A DNA stretch of 64,000 bases from Mesoplasma chauliocola (GTDB lineage: Bacteria > Bacillota_I > Bacilli_A > Mycoplasmatales > Mycoplasmataceae): NCBI RefSeq assembly GCF_002290085.1, contig NZ_CP023173.1:646501-710500 (forward strand), read 5' to 3'. Made by a program: the position numbers and the translations under genes. The first letter of the stretch is position 1. Each line of letters begins with the position of its first letter. Below are positions 32,620-42,169 of the stretch, one piece after another. Under the pieces are notes generated by a model. That model worked only from the letters and a program-made list of their open reading frames with translations. It made no database searches and was not told where the DNA came from.

Positions 32620-32640
32620 ATTACCCTCTTTTTTTCTGGC

Positions 32641-32654
32641 GTCAGACATCTGAC
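32641..32654. promoter_or_regulatory. Palindrome upstream of ssb-dprA
   Basis: GTCAGACATCTGAC, two 6-base arms about a 2-base centre, unusually GC-rich for this region. On the minus strand it follows TAATAT (a -10-like box) by about 3 bases and lies about 22 bases before the ATG, where a repressor could block initiation. Confidence 0.45.
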
Positions 32655-32667
32655 ACAATATTATTAA

Positions 32668-32702
32668 GAAAAAAATAAAAAAAATAACTTTAAAGGTTAT
32701 CT
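32668..32702 (-). terminator. Terminator overlapping the rnhB stop
   Basis: Minus-strand AACCTTTAAAGTT followed by A and eight U. The stem overlaps the rnhB stop codon. Confidence 0.6.
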
Positions 32703-33316
32703 TCTAAAATATTTTTAATTGGTTTATAGCTTTTACGATGAATTGGTAATACACCAAATTTTTTAGTTCTTGTTAGATGATCTTTCACACAATAACCTTT
32801 GTGAATATCAAAATTGTAATTTGGATAAATCTTTGCATAATCAATCATTATTTGGTCTCTTGCAGTCTTAGCCAAAATACTTGCGGCAGCAATTGATTGA
32901 CTTAAATCATCACCTTTAATAAAAGGCAAGCAGATAAAATCATCAATATTTATTTTTTCAGCATCAATTAAAGATATTTCAGGTTTTATCGTTAAATTTT
33001 TAATTGATTCAATCATCCCCACTTGGCTAGCTTTTTTAGGATTAATTTCATCAACAAGATTGCTATCTAAAACTTGGATATTATAACTAATTGCTATATT
33101 TTTAATTTCATCAGAAAGAATACTTCTTTGAACTTTGTTTAACTTTTTTGAATCTTTAATTAAGGGATTTTCATATCCAACAGGAAGTATTACACTAGCT
33201 GCAACAATTGGACCAGCCATGGCTCCTCTACCAGCTTCATCACTTCCACTTATTAAATTTACTTTATACTCTTTTTTAATGTTTAAATCAAATAAAATTC
33301 TAGATCTATCTATCAT
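32690..33316 (-). CDS. rnhB: Ribonuclease HII
   Basis: Enzyme of 208 residues that cuts RNA in RNA-DNA hybrids and removes misincorporated ribonucleotides. The metal site begins with GSDEAGRGAMAGPIVAA (the D-E pair), then SLIDAEKI and the SIAAASILAKTARD stretch, and ends with HKGYCVKDH. Length matches the family. The ATG overlaps the rbgA stop by 7 bases. It is the last gene before a terminator. Confidence 0.94.
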   Translation of the reverse strand: MIDRSRILFDLNIKKEYKVNLISGSDEAGRGAMAGPIVAASVILPVGYENPLIKDSKKLNKVQRSILSDEIKNIAISYNIQVLDSNLVDEINPKKASQVGMIESIKNLTIKPEISLIDAEKINIDDFICLPFIKGDDLSQSIAAASILAKTARDQIMIDYAKIYPNYNFDIHKGYCVKDHLTRTKKFGVLPIHRKSYKPIKNILEDNL

Positions 33317-34257
33317 AAATCTGAAATATCCTCAGTCTCTTTTTCATTTTTTGTTTTAGCTGCTTTTTCCATAGCCTCTGGTACAACTTCTAAGATTCTT
33401 TCAAATGATATTTTTTCAAAATTATTTTGAATTAAATCTCTCAAAAATAAATCAATAACTCTATCATAGTCAGGAAGATCATCATTTAAATATCATTTTT
33501 TAACCTTTGCAATCATTTCAAAAATTATAAAAGTATCAGCAACTTGGATAGGTCTTTGCAATCTTGGAGAAATTTTATAATGTTGCTCAATTAAACTTTC
33601 ATAATGATTAAAAATATACTGCATTAGTTTTCCTGCTACCCTTTCTTTTGGATAAACATCTTCTTTAATAGAATTAATTGCACAAATATTTGTAGCAACA
33701 GTTTCATTTTCTAATTTTGCAGGTAAAACTCCTGGTGTATCTCACAATGAAATAAATTGAGATAATTGAATAATTTGAATTCCTCTAGTTAAACCTGGCT
33801 TATTTCCAGCTTTAACATTTTTATTTTTTATTAATCTGTTAATGAAAGTTGATTTACCAACATTAGGGATTCCAATAACTAAAACATTTATTAATGAATT
33901 AACCATTCCTTTTGCTTTATCTTTTTCTTGTTTTTCTTTCGTAGATTGATTAATTAAATCAATAAGCGGTTTAACTATATTTTTTTGCTTATCATCCAAA
34001 ACCATGACTTTATTATTTTTCTTTTGATAGTATTCTACTCATTCCTGAGTTACTTTTGAATCTGCGATATCAGCCTTTGAAAATACATATAGTACTGGTT
34101 TGTTTTTTAAAAGTTTTGAAAAAGTTAAATTACGAGAAGAATATGGAGCTCTTGCATCTAATATTTCAATAACTAAATCAACAACAGGAATTTTTTCTTC
34201 AATGTTTTTTAGTGTCTTATTCATGTGACCTGGAAATCAATTAAATTCTGCGCTCAT
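33310..34257 (-). CDS. rbgA: RbgA/YlqF ribosome biogenesis GTPase
   Basis: Circularly permuted GTPase of 315 residues for late 50S assembly. The N-terminus NWFPGHMNKTL is the family hallmark. G4 (SKADI) comes before G1 (GIPNVGKST) and G3 (WDTPGVL), the permuted order. The C-terminal RNA-binding helical domain reaches residue 315. TGA-Trp codons occur at several places, including the penultimate position. The start has AAGGAG upstream. Confidence 0.93.
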
Positions 34258-34292
34258 ATTTTTTCTCCTTTTAATCTTTTTATATTATAACA

Positions 34293-34322
34293 AATAAAAA
34301 AACCCTCATTTATATGAGAGTT
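34293..34322 (-). terminator. Terminator of the rpsP-rimM-trmD-rplS operon
   Basis: Minus-strand hairpin AACTCTCAT-ATAA-ATGAGGGTT followed by TTTTT, 22 bases beyond rplS. Confidence 0.88.
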
Positions 34323-34343
34323 ATATTGTTTAATAAATGACAA

Positions 34344-34730
34344 CTATTTTTTGTCAGCTTTTGTAGGTAAAATTTCTTTAATTCTTGCAGCTTTACCTGA
34401 TAATTTTCTAATGTAGTAAATTCTTGCTCTACGTACACGTCCACGTTTAACTACAGTAATTTTATCAATGATTGGTGAGTGTAATGGGAAAGTTCTTTCA
34501 ACAAACACACCGTTTGATAATTTTCTAACAACAACAGAGTAAGTAATTCCTGAACCTTGAGTTTTAATTACTAAACCTTCAAAAGTTTGAATACGGAATT
34601 TTTCTCCCTCTTTAATTTTAACGTCAACTTTAATAGTGTCTCCTGATGTAAAATCTGGTAAGTCATTACGTAATTGATTGTTAATAATAGCGTATTTTGA
34701 TTGTGTTGTTTTTGTTGCTTTTGATGCCAT
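34344..34730 (-). CDS. rplS: 50S ribosomal protein L19
   Basis: Basic 128-residue protein at the 30S-50S interface. [22 protein letters not shown], the [17 protein letters not shown] region, [11 protein letters not shown] and [20 protein letters not shown] are all characteristic. AAGGAGATAAAT at the end of trmD serves as its ribosome site. It is the last gene of the conserved rpsP-rimM-trmD-rplS operon. Confidence 0.97.
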   Translation of the reverse strand: MASKATKTTQSKYAIINNQLRNDLPDFTSGDTIKVDVKIKEGEKFRIQTFEGLVIKTQGSGITYSVVVRKLSNGVFVERTFPLHSPIIDKITVVKRGRVRRARIYYIRKLSGKAARIKEILPTKADKK

Positions 34731-34731
34731 A

Positions 34732-35463
34732 TTATTTATCTCCTTTCGATCTTCTAAGATTTTCTAATAATTCAATTTGTACTTTGTTTAATTTAGATTC
34801 ATCAATTAAATCAGGTCTTTTATTAAAAGTTGACATTAATTGTTGTTCATCTCTTCACTTTTGTATATTAGCATGGTGTCCACTTAATAGGACTTTAGGA
34901 ACTTTGTCTCCCCTATAATCATGGGGTTTGGTATAAACTGGATAATCTAATAATCCATTCTCAAAACTTTCCTGTTCATGAGATTCAGTATTTATAACTC
35001 CTGGTAAGATTCTAGTAATAGAATCTAGCATTATTAATGAAGGTAATTCTCCACCAGTTAATACATAATCTCCAATAGAAATTTCTATATCAACATATTT
35101 TAATATTCTTTCGTCAAAACCTTCATAATGACCACAAACAATAATTATATGATCATATGTTCTTGCAAATTTTTTTGCAATTTCCTGATTTCAAGTTTTC
35201 CCTTGTGGTGAAGTTAAAACTACAATTGAGTTTTTTGATTTCACTGATTCAATTGCTTTTACAACTGGATCACACATTAATACCATTCCTCTACCTCCAC
35301 CAAATTGATATTCATCAACTTGATTGTGGGATAAATCTGTGAATTCTCTTATATCTACAATTTCAAGTTCAATTTTATCTCGCTCTAAAGCCTTTTTAAT
35401 AATTGATTCTGAAATATAAGATTTTATAATGTTAGGGAATAAAGTTAGAATAGAATATTTCAT
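34732..35463 (-). CDS. trmD: tRNA (guanine-N1-)-methyltransferase
   Basis: SPOUT methyltransferase of 243 residues that makes m1G37 in tRNA and prevents frameshifting. ILTLFPNII, the [14 protein letters not shown] loop, [26 protein letters not shown] and the trefoil-knot residues are intact. The ATG overlaps the rimM stop by 1 base (TAATG). The C-terminal helical domain is complete through RRSKGDK. Confidence 0.96.
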
Positions 35464-35963
35464 TATTTTAATCCTTCAATGTTTTTTAAAGTTATAACTC
35501 TTGATTCATCATCGATGTTCTCTGTATACACATCTACTAAAGGAACTCAAAATGCTTTATTTTCATTTTCCAGTAAAACCTTTACTAAATGATGTTGCCC
35601 GTTAAACATTGTGTCAGTAACTTGGCCTTTTTGTAAATTATACATAATTGTATAATGTGTTAAATCATAATAAATTGAAAATGTTCCATCATCATTTAAG
35701 TATTTAACATTTTTACCTTTAAAGATTTCAACTTCATTAATATGTATATGTTCCTTAAAATAAACTACTAAATGGCTTTTTTGCATAGTTACTGATTCAA
35801 CTTGCTTTGGAATTATTATATTGTTTGCATTTTCAATAAATAAAAGTTTAATTTTGTTTATATCATTTAATTTAACGTTTTTATCCAATGCAATTTTTAC
35901 AGCACCTTTTATACCAAATGTATTTACAATTCTTCCAATAGATAATAAATTTTTATTTTCCAT
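35463..35963 (-). CDS. rimM: 16S rRNA processing protein RimM
   Basis: 30S assembly factor of 166 residues. The N-terminal RimM barrel starts [17 protein letters not shown], and the C-terminal PRC-like barrel contains [28 protein letters not shown]. It binds S19 in known systems. Position between rpsP and trmD is the conserved arrangement. Confidence 0.92.
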
Positions 35964-36019
35964 TTTATTTCCTTGCTAATTTTTAGTGGTTTTAAAACAA
36001 AGTTTTAATTCTGTTAGAA

Positions 36020-36289
36020 TTATTTTTTGTTAGCAAGTTTTGCTTCGTGTAAAGCTTTCATTACACCTTGTTGTGATAACAATTCTCTAACAGTTTCAGT
36101 TGGTTGAGCACCATTTTGTAATCATTTTAATGCTAATTCGTTATCAATTTTTACTTCTGATTTTAATGGATCAAATGTTCCAATTAATTCTATGTATTGA
36201 CCGTTACGGTTAACTCTTGAATCAGCTGCTACAATTCTGTAAAATGGAGCTTGTTTTTTTCCAATTCTTTTTAATCTAATTTTTACCAT
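36020..36289 (-). CDS. rpsP: 30S ribosomal protein S16
   Basis: Protein of 89 residues starting [20 protein letters not shown], with the [20 protein letters not shown] signature and [19 protein letters not shown]. The ribosome site is AGGAGG. First gene of the ribosomal/tRNA-methylation operon; 56 bases separate it from rimM. Confidence 0.97.
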
Positions 36290-36329
36290 GTTTCCTCCTT
36301 ATAAATTTTTAAAACCTTATTTAATTTTA

Positions 36330-36377
36330 CTAAAAATAAAAAGGGAGTCAAGTAAAAATACTTAACTTCCTTTTTTT
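36330..36377 (-). terminator. Terminator after the ECF-S-like gene
   Basis: Long hairpin: minus GGAAGTTAAGTA pairs with TACTTGACTCCC (wobbles included), then UUUUUAUUUUU. It overlaps the stop codon of the gene at 36376. Confidence 0.8.
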
Positions 36378-37233
36378 ATTTATATCTATGATTTATTGGT
36401 CGCATTCTTCACTCAATAATACTAAATATTGAAAATGCAAAAAGATACCTTAAAATATTTCATGCAAATATTGACAAAACAACCACAAAATTTAAATCAT
36501 ATATATGTTCTAGCTTACCTTCTTCATGGCCTTCATGAAAAAGTTGAATACCATGTGTGTGAACTTTTCCACTTGTTAATCCGTCCAAGTACATTCCAAA
36601 AATAAACATAGCTGTTGTTATTATTGAAGCTAATAATATCATTATTGGAATTGGAACAAATCTTTTAAAATGTGCTGTTGATTTGTTTGTATCTCTATGA
36701 ATAGGCGAATTTTTAAATATGATATTAAATACTACTCATACCATTCATATTATAATCACGTTTTGTGGGGCTTCTATTACTGTTGTTAATATTCCATGTT
36801 CTCCACCGTGAATACCAAAATGAATAAAAGGATTTAATATTCCTATAATTGATGAGAATATAGGACCTAGTGTCGCAATTGAAATACATATAAAGGCGAT
36901 ATCCAAAAATCTAAAATCTATTCACAATTGTCCAGAACCAACTGGGAGTGCTATTTTTTCAAAGAAAATATCAATTGCACTAACTGTTGCTGTTAAAGCT
37001 AAAAATATTGATGTTAAAACCATTTTATAAATTAACTTTCTTCTAGTCATTTTAAATTCAATACTTAATTTAAATTCATCTTTTTCAATATGATCATGAC
37101 CACCATTTTTATCAAAATGATGTATACCATGATAGTGGTCTTCTTTCCTATGATCTTTTTTATTTAATTCTTCTTCGTCTGGCAAATTAATTTCATTAAT
37201 AAATGAACCAAACATTTTTTTATCTTTTTTCAT
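36376..37233 (-). CDS. ECF transporter S component-like membrane protein with His-rich N-terminus
   Basis: Protein of 285 residues. The cytoplasmic N-terminus (1-60) is rich in His, Asp, Glu and Lys, for example DHYHGIHHFDKNGGHDHIEK. From about residue 65 there are six TM helices. The first begins IYKMVLTSIFLALTATVSAI and is followed by ALPVGSGQLWIDFRFLDIA, a pattern common in ECF S components that capture vitamins or metals. A second His-rich loop, HTHGIQLFHEGHEEGK, lies before the last helix. The histidines suggest a metal cargo or sensing, but this is inference. It is monocistronic, divergent from ppa. Confidence 0.68.
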
Positions 37234-37344
37234 TTTAACTCCTAATTTATAAAAATTATAAATAAGAATTTTAAGTTTTTCAAGTAATTATTAAAAAAAA
37301 GAATAATATAAGATAAAATAAAAAAAGAAATAAGGAGATTAATT

Positions 37345-37908
37345 ATGTCAAAAAACAATGTATTAGATATGATCGTTGAAATTCCTAAAGGTTCTTCTAA
37401 CAAATATGAAGTTGATGCAAAAACAGGAAGAATAATTTTGGATAGAGTTTTATATGGTGCAAACTTTTACCCAGGTGAATATGGAATGGTTGAAAACACA
37501 CTAGATTGAGATGGAGACCCATTAGATGTTATAAGTTTATGTACTTATCCAACTTTACCAGGAGTTCAAGTTAGTGTTAGAATTTTAGGTTCAATTAAAA
37601 TGATTGATGCTGGTGAAATTGATACTAAATTATTTGGAGTATTTAATGATGACCCAAGATTTAGTTCATACCAAACTTTAGAAGATGTGCCTCAACACTT
37701 GCGTGATGAAATAGAGAACTTCTTTTTACAATATAAAGCTTTACAAAAAAAATCTGTAAAAATTAACGGATGAGGAACTTTAGAAGAAGCTATTGAAGAA
37801 TTGCATGAATGTAAAGAAAGATTTATTGAATACAAAGATAGACTTGAAGCTGGTGAAAGAGATCAAATCTTAGCTGAGTGAAAAGAAAAAGGTATTGGAC
37901 AAGGATAA
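37345..37908 (+). CDS. ppa: Inorganic pyrophosphatase
   Basis: Soluble family I pyrophosphatase of 187 residues. IVEIPKGSSNKYEVD, the substrate-site RVLYGANFYPGEYGMVENT, and the metal-binding signature DGDPLDVI are all intact. TGA codons are read as Trp. The start follows AAGGAG and the gene ends at a plus-strand terminator. It pulls biosynthetic reactions forward by removing pyrophosphate. It is one of only four plus-strand genes in the window. Confidence 0.95.
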
Positions 37909-37915
37909 TTAATTT

Positions 37916-37938
37916 AACAACCTTTGGGTTGTTTTTTT
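37916..37938 (+). terminator. Terminator after ppa
   Basis: Hairpin ACAACC-TTT-GGGTTGT followed by seven T, 8 bases beyond the stop. Confidence 0.9.
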
Positions 37939-37944
37939 ATTATA

Positions 37945-37973
37945 AAAATAAAAAAAGAGCAAAAAGCTCTTTT
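37945..37973 (-). terminator. Terminator of the convergent minus-strand gene
   Basis: Minus-strand AAAGAGC-TTTTT-GCTCTTT followed by a U run, overlapping the stop of the gene at 37972. Confidence 0.85.
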
Positions 37974-38766
37974 AAATATAAACAAAAGGCCCCATTCATT
38001 TTGAGTTTTCTCAAAAATCTGATGATTTTATTAACGGTATATAACTAATTCTAATATTTTGAGAGTAAGTTCTTGCACTTACAAAATCTTGTACATACTC
38101 CTCTAAGGCTATTTTTACTAAACCAGACATTTCATTATTATAGTTATATTCGATTGTTTCTTTAACTTTGAAAGAAATTAAATATCCAAATAGTAATGAA
38201 AGAAATGCTGTGAAATATAATATTGAAAAAAGTGGTATTTTTCATAATCAAACTAAAAGATCGTCTAATTGTTCTAATTCTCTTCCACTCATGTAACCAA
38301 ATAAAATGCAATTTAGTAATAGACAAATTAAAATAGTAACTAATGAAAGAATTGGTACATAAACTAGCAATGCCTTGTATCCGCGAATTAAATTATTTTT
38401 TTCTTTTAATTGTGCAGATATCCATAGTCTTGAAATTATATAATCAATTTCATACCCAACTGATTCAAAGATTTTTTTAGAAATTATAATTTGCTTTTTG
38501 CGTTTATTTAAATTTTTAAATAAACTTATATAGCTTTCTGTATTACTGTAAATTACGTCATAATCAGCTAAATTATACACTTTTTTAAATTGATTAATAA
38601 TTCTTTCAATTTCTTTTGAACTTATTACATCATTGTAAGAGTTAATTCTTGGCACCTGATATGAATAATATGCTCTACTAAAATACAACATTGAAAAAAG
38701 CAACGTTATTAAAACAATAAAGTTAACTATTAAAAGCATTAAATTTATAATGTATAAACTTGACAT
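37972..38766 (-). CDS. Membrane protein resembling a degenerate YugP-type metallopeptidase
   Basis: Protein of 264 residues with a TM helix at about 8-30, a soluble stretch of about 100 residues, and two or three further helices from about 135. The order (helix, basic segment, two short beta-like strands, a YEIDYIISRLWISAQ helix, then LLVYVPI) resembles the YugP/zinc metallopeptidase 2 family. The place where that family has HEVGHAIQ here reads SRLWISAQ, so the zinc motif is missing. If this relation is right the protein is catalytically dead. The match is by eye and tentative. Confidence 0.6.
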
Positions 38767-38789
38767 AATATCACCCTACATTGATTATA

Positions 38790-38812
38790 AAAAAAATAAC
38801 ACCTAAGTGTTA
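38790..38812 (-). terminator. Terminator of the scpA...yebC operon
   Basis: Hairpin TAACAC-CTAA-GTGTTA; the minus strand continues with a U run. It is 17 bases past the yebC stop. Confidence 0.82.
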
Positions 38813-38828
38813 ATAAAAAACTATTTAA

Positions 38829-39542
38829 TTATAAACTTGCATTGTGATATACATTTTGCACATCTTCTAATTCATCTAATTTATCTAGTAAAGTTTGTAA
38901 TTGCTGTTTAACTTCTGCATCTGTTATTTCAATATAATCATCATTTGGAATTAATTTGATTTCTGAAATTAGATATTCATCAATTCCTAATTCATCTAAA
39001 GCATGTTTAACTGTGTTAAATGATTTATAAGGCGCTGTAACAATGATCATATCTTCATCAGCTTCAACATCATTAACATCAACTTCGTTCATCATTAATT
39101 GTTCTAAAACTTCTTCCTCAGTTTTATTTTTAAAAGCAAACATTGAAACTTCTTCAAACATGAATGCAACTTTACCTTCAGGATTACCATGGTTTTTATT
39201 AAATACTTCTCTAATATTTGCTGCTGCTCTATTAACATTACTTGTTAAAGCATCAACTATAATAGCTATGTTTCCTGGGCCCATTCCTTCATATCTATTT
39301 GATACATAGTTTTCTGCATCTCCACCACTTGCTCTTTTAATTGCTCTATCAATAACATCCTTTGGAATTTGATTTGATTTTGCTTTATCAATCAAAGTTC
39401 TTAAAGCTAGGTTAGAAGATGGATCAGCTCCACCTGCTTTTGCAGCCATATAAATTTCTTTACTTGCTCTACCGTTTGCAGCTGATTTTTTAGCTGCTGT
39501 TTTTGCCATAGACGCAGCGCGGACTTCGTGTGCTCTTCCCAT
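38829..39542 (-). CDS. yebC: YebC/PmpR-family protein
   Basis: Cytoplasmic protein of 237 residues. MGRAHEVRAASMAKTA, NQIPKDVIDRAIKRASGGDAE, the YEGMGPGNIAIIVDALT stretch and the acidic C-terminal domain mark the family. Older work treats it as a transcription regulator; recent work links family members to relief of ribosome stalling. The start follows AAGGAGATTTAAT. It starts 1 base after the deoxynucleoside kinase gene and is the last gene of the operon. Confidence 0.92.
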   Translation of the reverse strand: MGRAHEVRAASMAKTAAKKSAANGRASKEIYMAAKAGGADPSSNLALRTLIDKAKSNQIPKDVIDRAIKRASGGDAENYVSNRYEGMGPGNIAIIVDALTSNVNRAAANIREVFNKNHGNPEGKVAFMFEEVSMFAFKNKTEEEVLEQLMMNEVDVNDVEADEDMIIVTAPYKSFNTVKHALDELGIDEYLISEIKLIPNDDYIEITDAEVKQQLQTLLDKLDELEDVQNVYHNASL

Positions 39543-39543
39543 A

Positions 39544-40164
39544 TTAAATCTCCTTACTAATTTTTTCTATATGTGCTAAGACTTCTTCAACTTTACAATT
39601 TAAGTCATCATTATTAGCATCTATCACTAAAAATGGAAAATCATTTTTGTGTTCTTGATAATATTCTTCATATGATTCATTTAAAACTCTTCAATATTCA
39701 TTATCAATACTTAATTCAGCGCTTCTCCCACGCTCATTAATTCTTCTAATTGATGTTTCGTCTGAAACTTTTAAATAAACTACTAAATCAAATTTTAATC
39801 TATCATTTGGGTATTTTAGATTTTCAGATACAACATATTGAAAAAAGTCACAATATGTTTTGTAGTCAGTGTCATCAACATTTCCCATTTTGTGACCTAC
39901 ATTCATAAAAATGGGATCTTCAATAATTGTTCTGTCAAAAATTTTATTTTTTAAATCCTTTGCTGCAAATAACTGTTTTGATCTTGCAGTTAACATAAAG
40001 ATTTGCATTCTAAATGCATAAGATTTTATATCTTTATAATAATCTTCAAAGTATGGATTTTCATCTATAGGTTCAGGGAAAATTTCAAATTTTAATCTAT
40101 TCGATAATTCTTGTGATATTGATGACTTACCTGCTCCAACAGTTCCAAAAATTGCTATTTTCAT
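39544..40164 (-). CDS. Deoxynucleoside kinase (dAK/dGK family), copy 1
   Basis: Salvage enzyme of 206 residues that phosphorylates a deoxynucleoside. P-loop IFGTVGAGKSS, the substrate-site E in FPEPIDENPYF, DRTIIEDPIFM (the DRS-like motif) and the lid IRRINERGRSAEL are intact. It overlaps the upstream paralog by 10 bases, so translation is coupled. The two are clearly paralogous over their whole length. Purine preference (dA or dG) is typical of mollicute enzymes of this kind but cannot be read from sequence with certainty. Confidence 0.92.
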
Positions 40165-40778
40165 TTTATTTTACCTTTTTCTATTTCATTTAAAATAATG
40201 TCTACTTTATAATTTAAATCTAAGTTATCAGCATCAATTACTATAAAAGGCAATTGATTTTTATATTCTTGATATTTTTCTTCATATAAATAATTTAGTT
40301 TATTTCAAAAATCTGGCCCTAAATCAATTTCTTTTTGAATTCCTCTTTTTTTAATTCTTTCAAAAGCAACTTTAGAACTCACTTTCAAATAAACTATTAA
40401 ATCAAAACTGATTCTATGTTTTGAATTATCAACTGTTTCAAATATAACATTTTTAAAAAATCTCAAATATGTTTGGTAATCAAGTTCTGATATTAAGTCA
40501 TTTTCATACTTTAATTTCATAAAAATTGGATCTTCTATAATTGATCTATCAAAAATAATATTGTCTTCATTTTTCGTACTATATAATTGTTCAGTTCTAA
40601 GCATTAACATAAAAATTTGCATCTTAAATCCATTTTGTTTGATATCTTTGTAAAATTCATCAAAATATGGATTTTTATCAGTTGGTTCTAAAACAAGTTT
40701 ATAATTTGTTTTTTTAGAAAGCTCATTACAAATTGTTGTCTTGCCAGCACCAGTTGTTCCAAAAATTGCAATTCTCAC
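40155..40778 (-). CDS. Deoxynucleoside kinase (dAK/dGK family), copy 2
   Basis: Enzyme of 207 residues with IFGTTGAGKTT, VLEPTDKNPYFDEF, DRSIIEDPIFMKL and the lid ERIKKRGIQKEI. It starts with GTG (40776-40778), with AGAGG 6 bases upstream; there is no better ATG nearby. Its 3' end reads through a TGA-Trp codon and a TAG stop into the start of copy 1. Substitutions between the copies around the substrate loops may reflect different nucleoside preference. It lies between rluB and copy 1 in the operon. Confidence 0.92.
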
Positions 40779-40790
40779 GCAAAACCTCTT

Positions 40791-41546
40791 CTATTTATTT
40801 TTTAAATCTTCTTTTCTCTTTGTTGATTGGTATATACCATAAAATTTTTTAACTTCATGAGGTTTTAATTCTCTATATTGACCAATTTCTAAATCGCCAA
40901 TTTCTAAAAACTCAATCTTTGTTCTTTTTAATTTCATAAGATTTGCTTCAATAGCTAAAAACATTTGTTTAACGTGATGTTTTCTTCCTTCTGCAATTGT
41001 CATTTGAACAATTGATTGATCTTTCTCTTGATCATAATTTAATAATTCAGCTTCAATTGCTTTTGTAAAATAATCGCCTTCAATTTTTACACCTTTAAGC
41101 AATTGATTCACTTGTTGTTTACTAACTTTGCCTTTACACAAACCTTGATATGTCTTAAAGAATTCATATCTTGGGTGCATAACGAAGTTAGCAAATTCAC
41201 CATCGTTTGTCATAATGATTAAACCACTAACATCATAATCAAGTCTTCCAACTGGATAAACTCTTGTTGGTGTATCTTTAAAATAGTCAGCTACTGTTTT
41301 ACGCTGTTTTGGGTCACGCATAGTTGTTAACACTAATCTTGGCTTATTGAATAGATAGTAAAACTTCTCATTATTTTTAGTTGTTGACTTACCATTAACT
41401 TCAATATCAGCATCAGTAGTAGTTTTATATCCAAGTTCTGTTATTACAACCCCATTAACTTTAACTCTTCCTTCTAAAATTAATTTTTCCGCATTTCTTC
41501 TTGAAGTTACACCTCTAGCTGAAATAATTTTTTGCAATCTTTCCAT
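40791..41546 (-). CDS. rluB: RsuA/RluB-family pseudouridine synthase
   Basis: rRNA pseudouridine synthase of 251 residues. The N-terminal S4 RNA-binding domain is MERLQKIISARGVTSRRNAE. The catalytic aspartate is in VGRLDYDVSGLIIMTNDG, and AEGRKHHVKQMFLAI is the conserved late motif. It follows scpB with a 1-base overlap, a common arrangement in Firmicutes and mollicutes. Confidence 0.92.
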   Translation of the reverse strand: MERLQKIISARGVTSRRNAEKLILEGRVKVNGVVITELGYKTTTDADIEVNGKSTTKNNEKFYYLFNKPRLVLTTMRDPKQRKTVADYFKDTPTRVYPVGRLDYDVSGLIIMTNDGEFANFVMHPRYEFFKTYQGLCKGKVSKQQVNQLLKGVKIEGDYFTKAIEAELLNYDQEKDQSIVQMTIAEGRKHHVKQMFLAIEANLMKLKRTKIEFLEIGDLEIGQYRELKPHEVKKFYGIYQSTKRKEDLKNK

Positions 41547-42169
41547 TAAAACAAACCTTCAGTTTCTTCTTCATTAAAAACATCTTCTTCTGTGATAATT
41601 TCTTCAGTGACTTTTTCTTCAAAATCTTTTTCTTCTTCATCAGTTTTATAAGAAGCAAAATCAATTTGAGGTAGTGCTTCCATTCCACCAGTTATATTAA
41701 ATAATTTAAAGAAATTATCTGTAATTGTATATAAGTTTGCTCCAGTTGAAGTTTTACCAACAGCTTTAATTAATTTTTTTTGTCTTAATCTATAAATTTG
41801 ATAAGAACATTCAGCTTGTCGCAATGCTTCAATTTCACTTTTTGAAATTGGTCCCTTATAAACAATAATTGATAATACTTCAATACTTGAATTTGATAAT
41901 CTTGAATTATTAACTTCCAGTTCCAATTTTGCAAAGTACTCGTGTAATTCAAGTTTTGTTTGAAGTCTATATTTGTTTTTACTAAATTTTTGAATTGAAA
42001 ATGCACACTCAGGATCTGAAGAATATTTTTTTTCTAAATCTAAAATTGCTTCTTGGATAGTAACTGGTCTAGCATCTTCTAATACATTTTGTAATTCAAG
42101 TAAACTAATTCCTTCATCTCCATAAACAAATAATAAACCTTCAATAACTGCTTTAATATTACTATTCAT
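41546..42169 (-). CDS. scpB: Segregation and condensation protein B
   Basis: Winged-helix protein of 207 residues that joins ScpA and SMC to form condensin. IKAVIEGLLFVYGDEGIS, SIEVLSIIVYKGPISKSEIEALR and the second winged helix YQIYRLRQKKLIKAVGK are typical. The last 30 residues are acidic and disordered. It overlaps scpA by 8 bases and rluB by 1. Confidence 0.93.
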   Translation of the reverse strand: MNSNIKAVIEGLLFVYGDEGISLLELQNVLEDARPVTIQEAILDLEKKYSSDPECAFSIQKFSKNKYRLQTKLELHEYFAKLELEVNNSRLSNSSIEVLSIIVYKGPISKSEIEALRQAECSYQIYRLRQKKLIKAVGKTSTGANLYTITDNFFKLFNITGGMEALPQIDFASYKTDEEEKDFEEKVTEEIITEEDVFNEEETEGLF

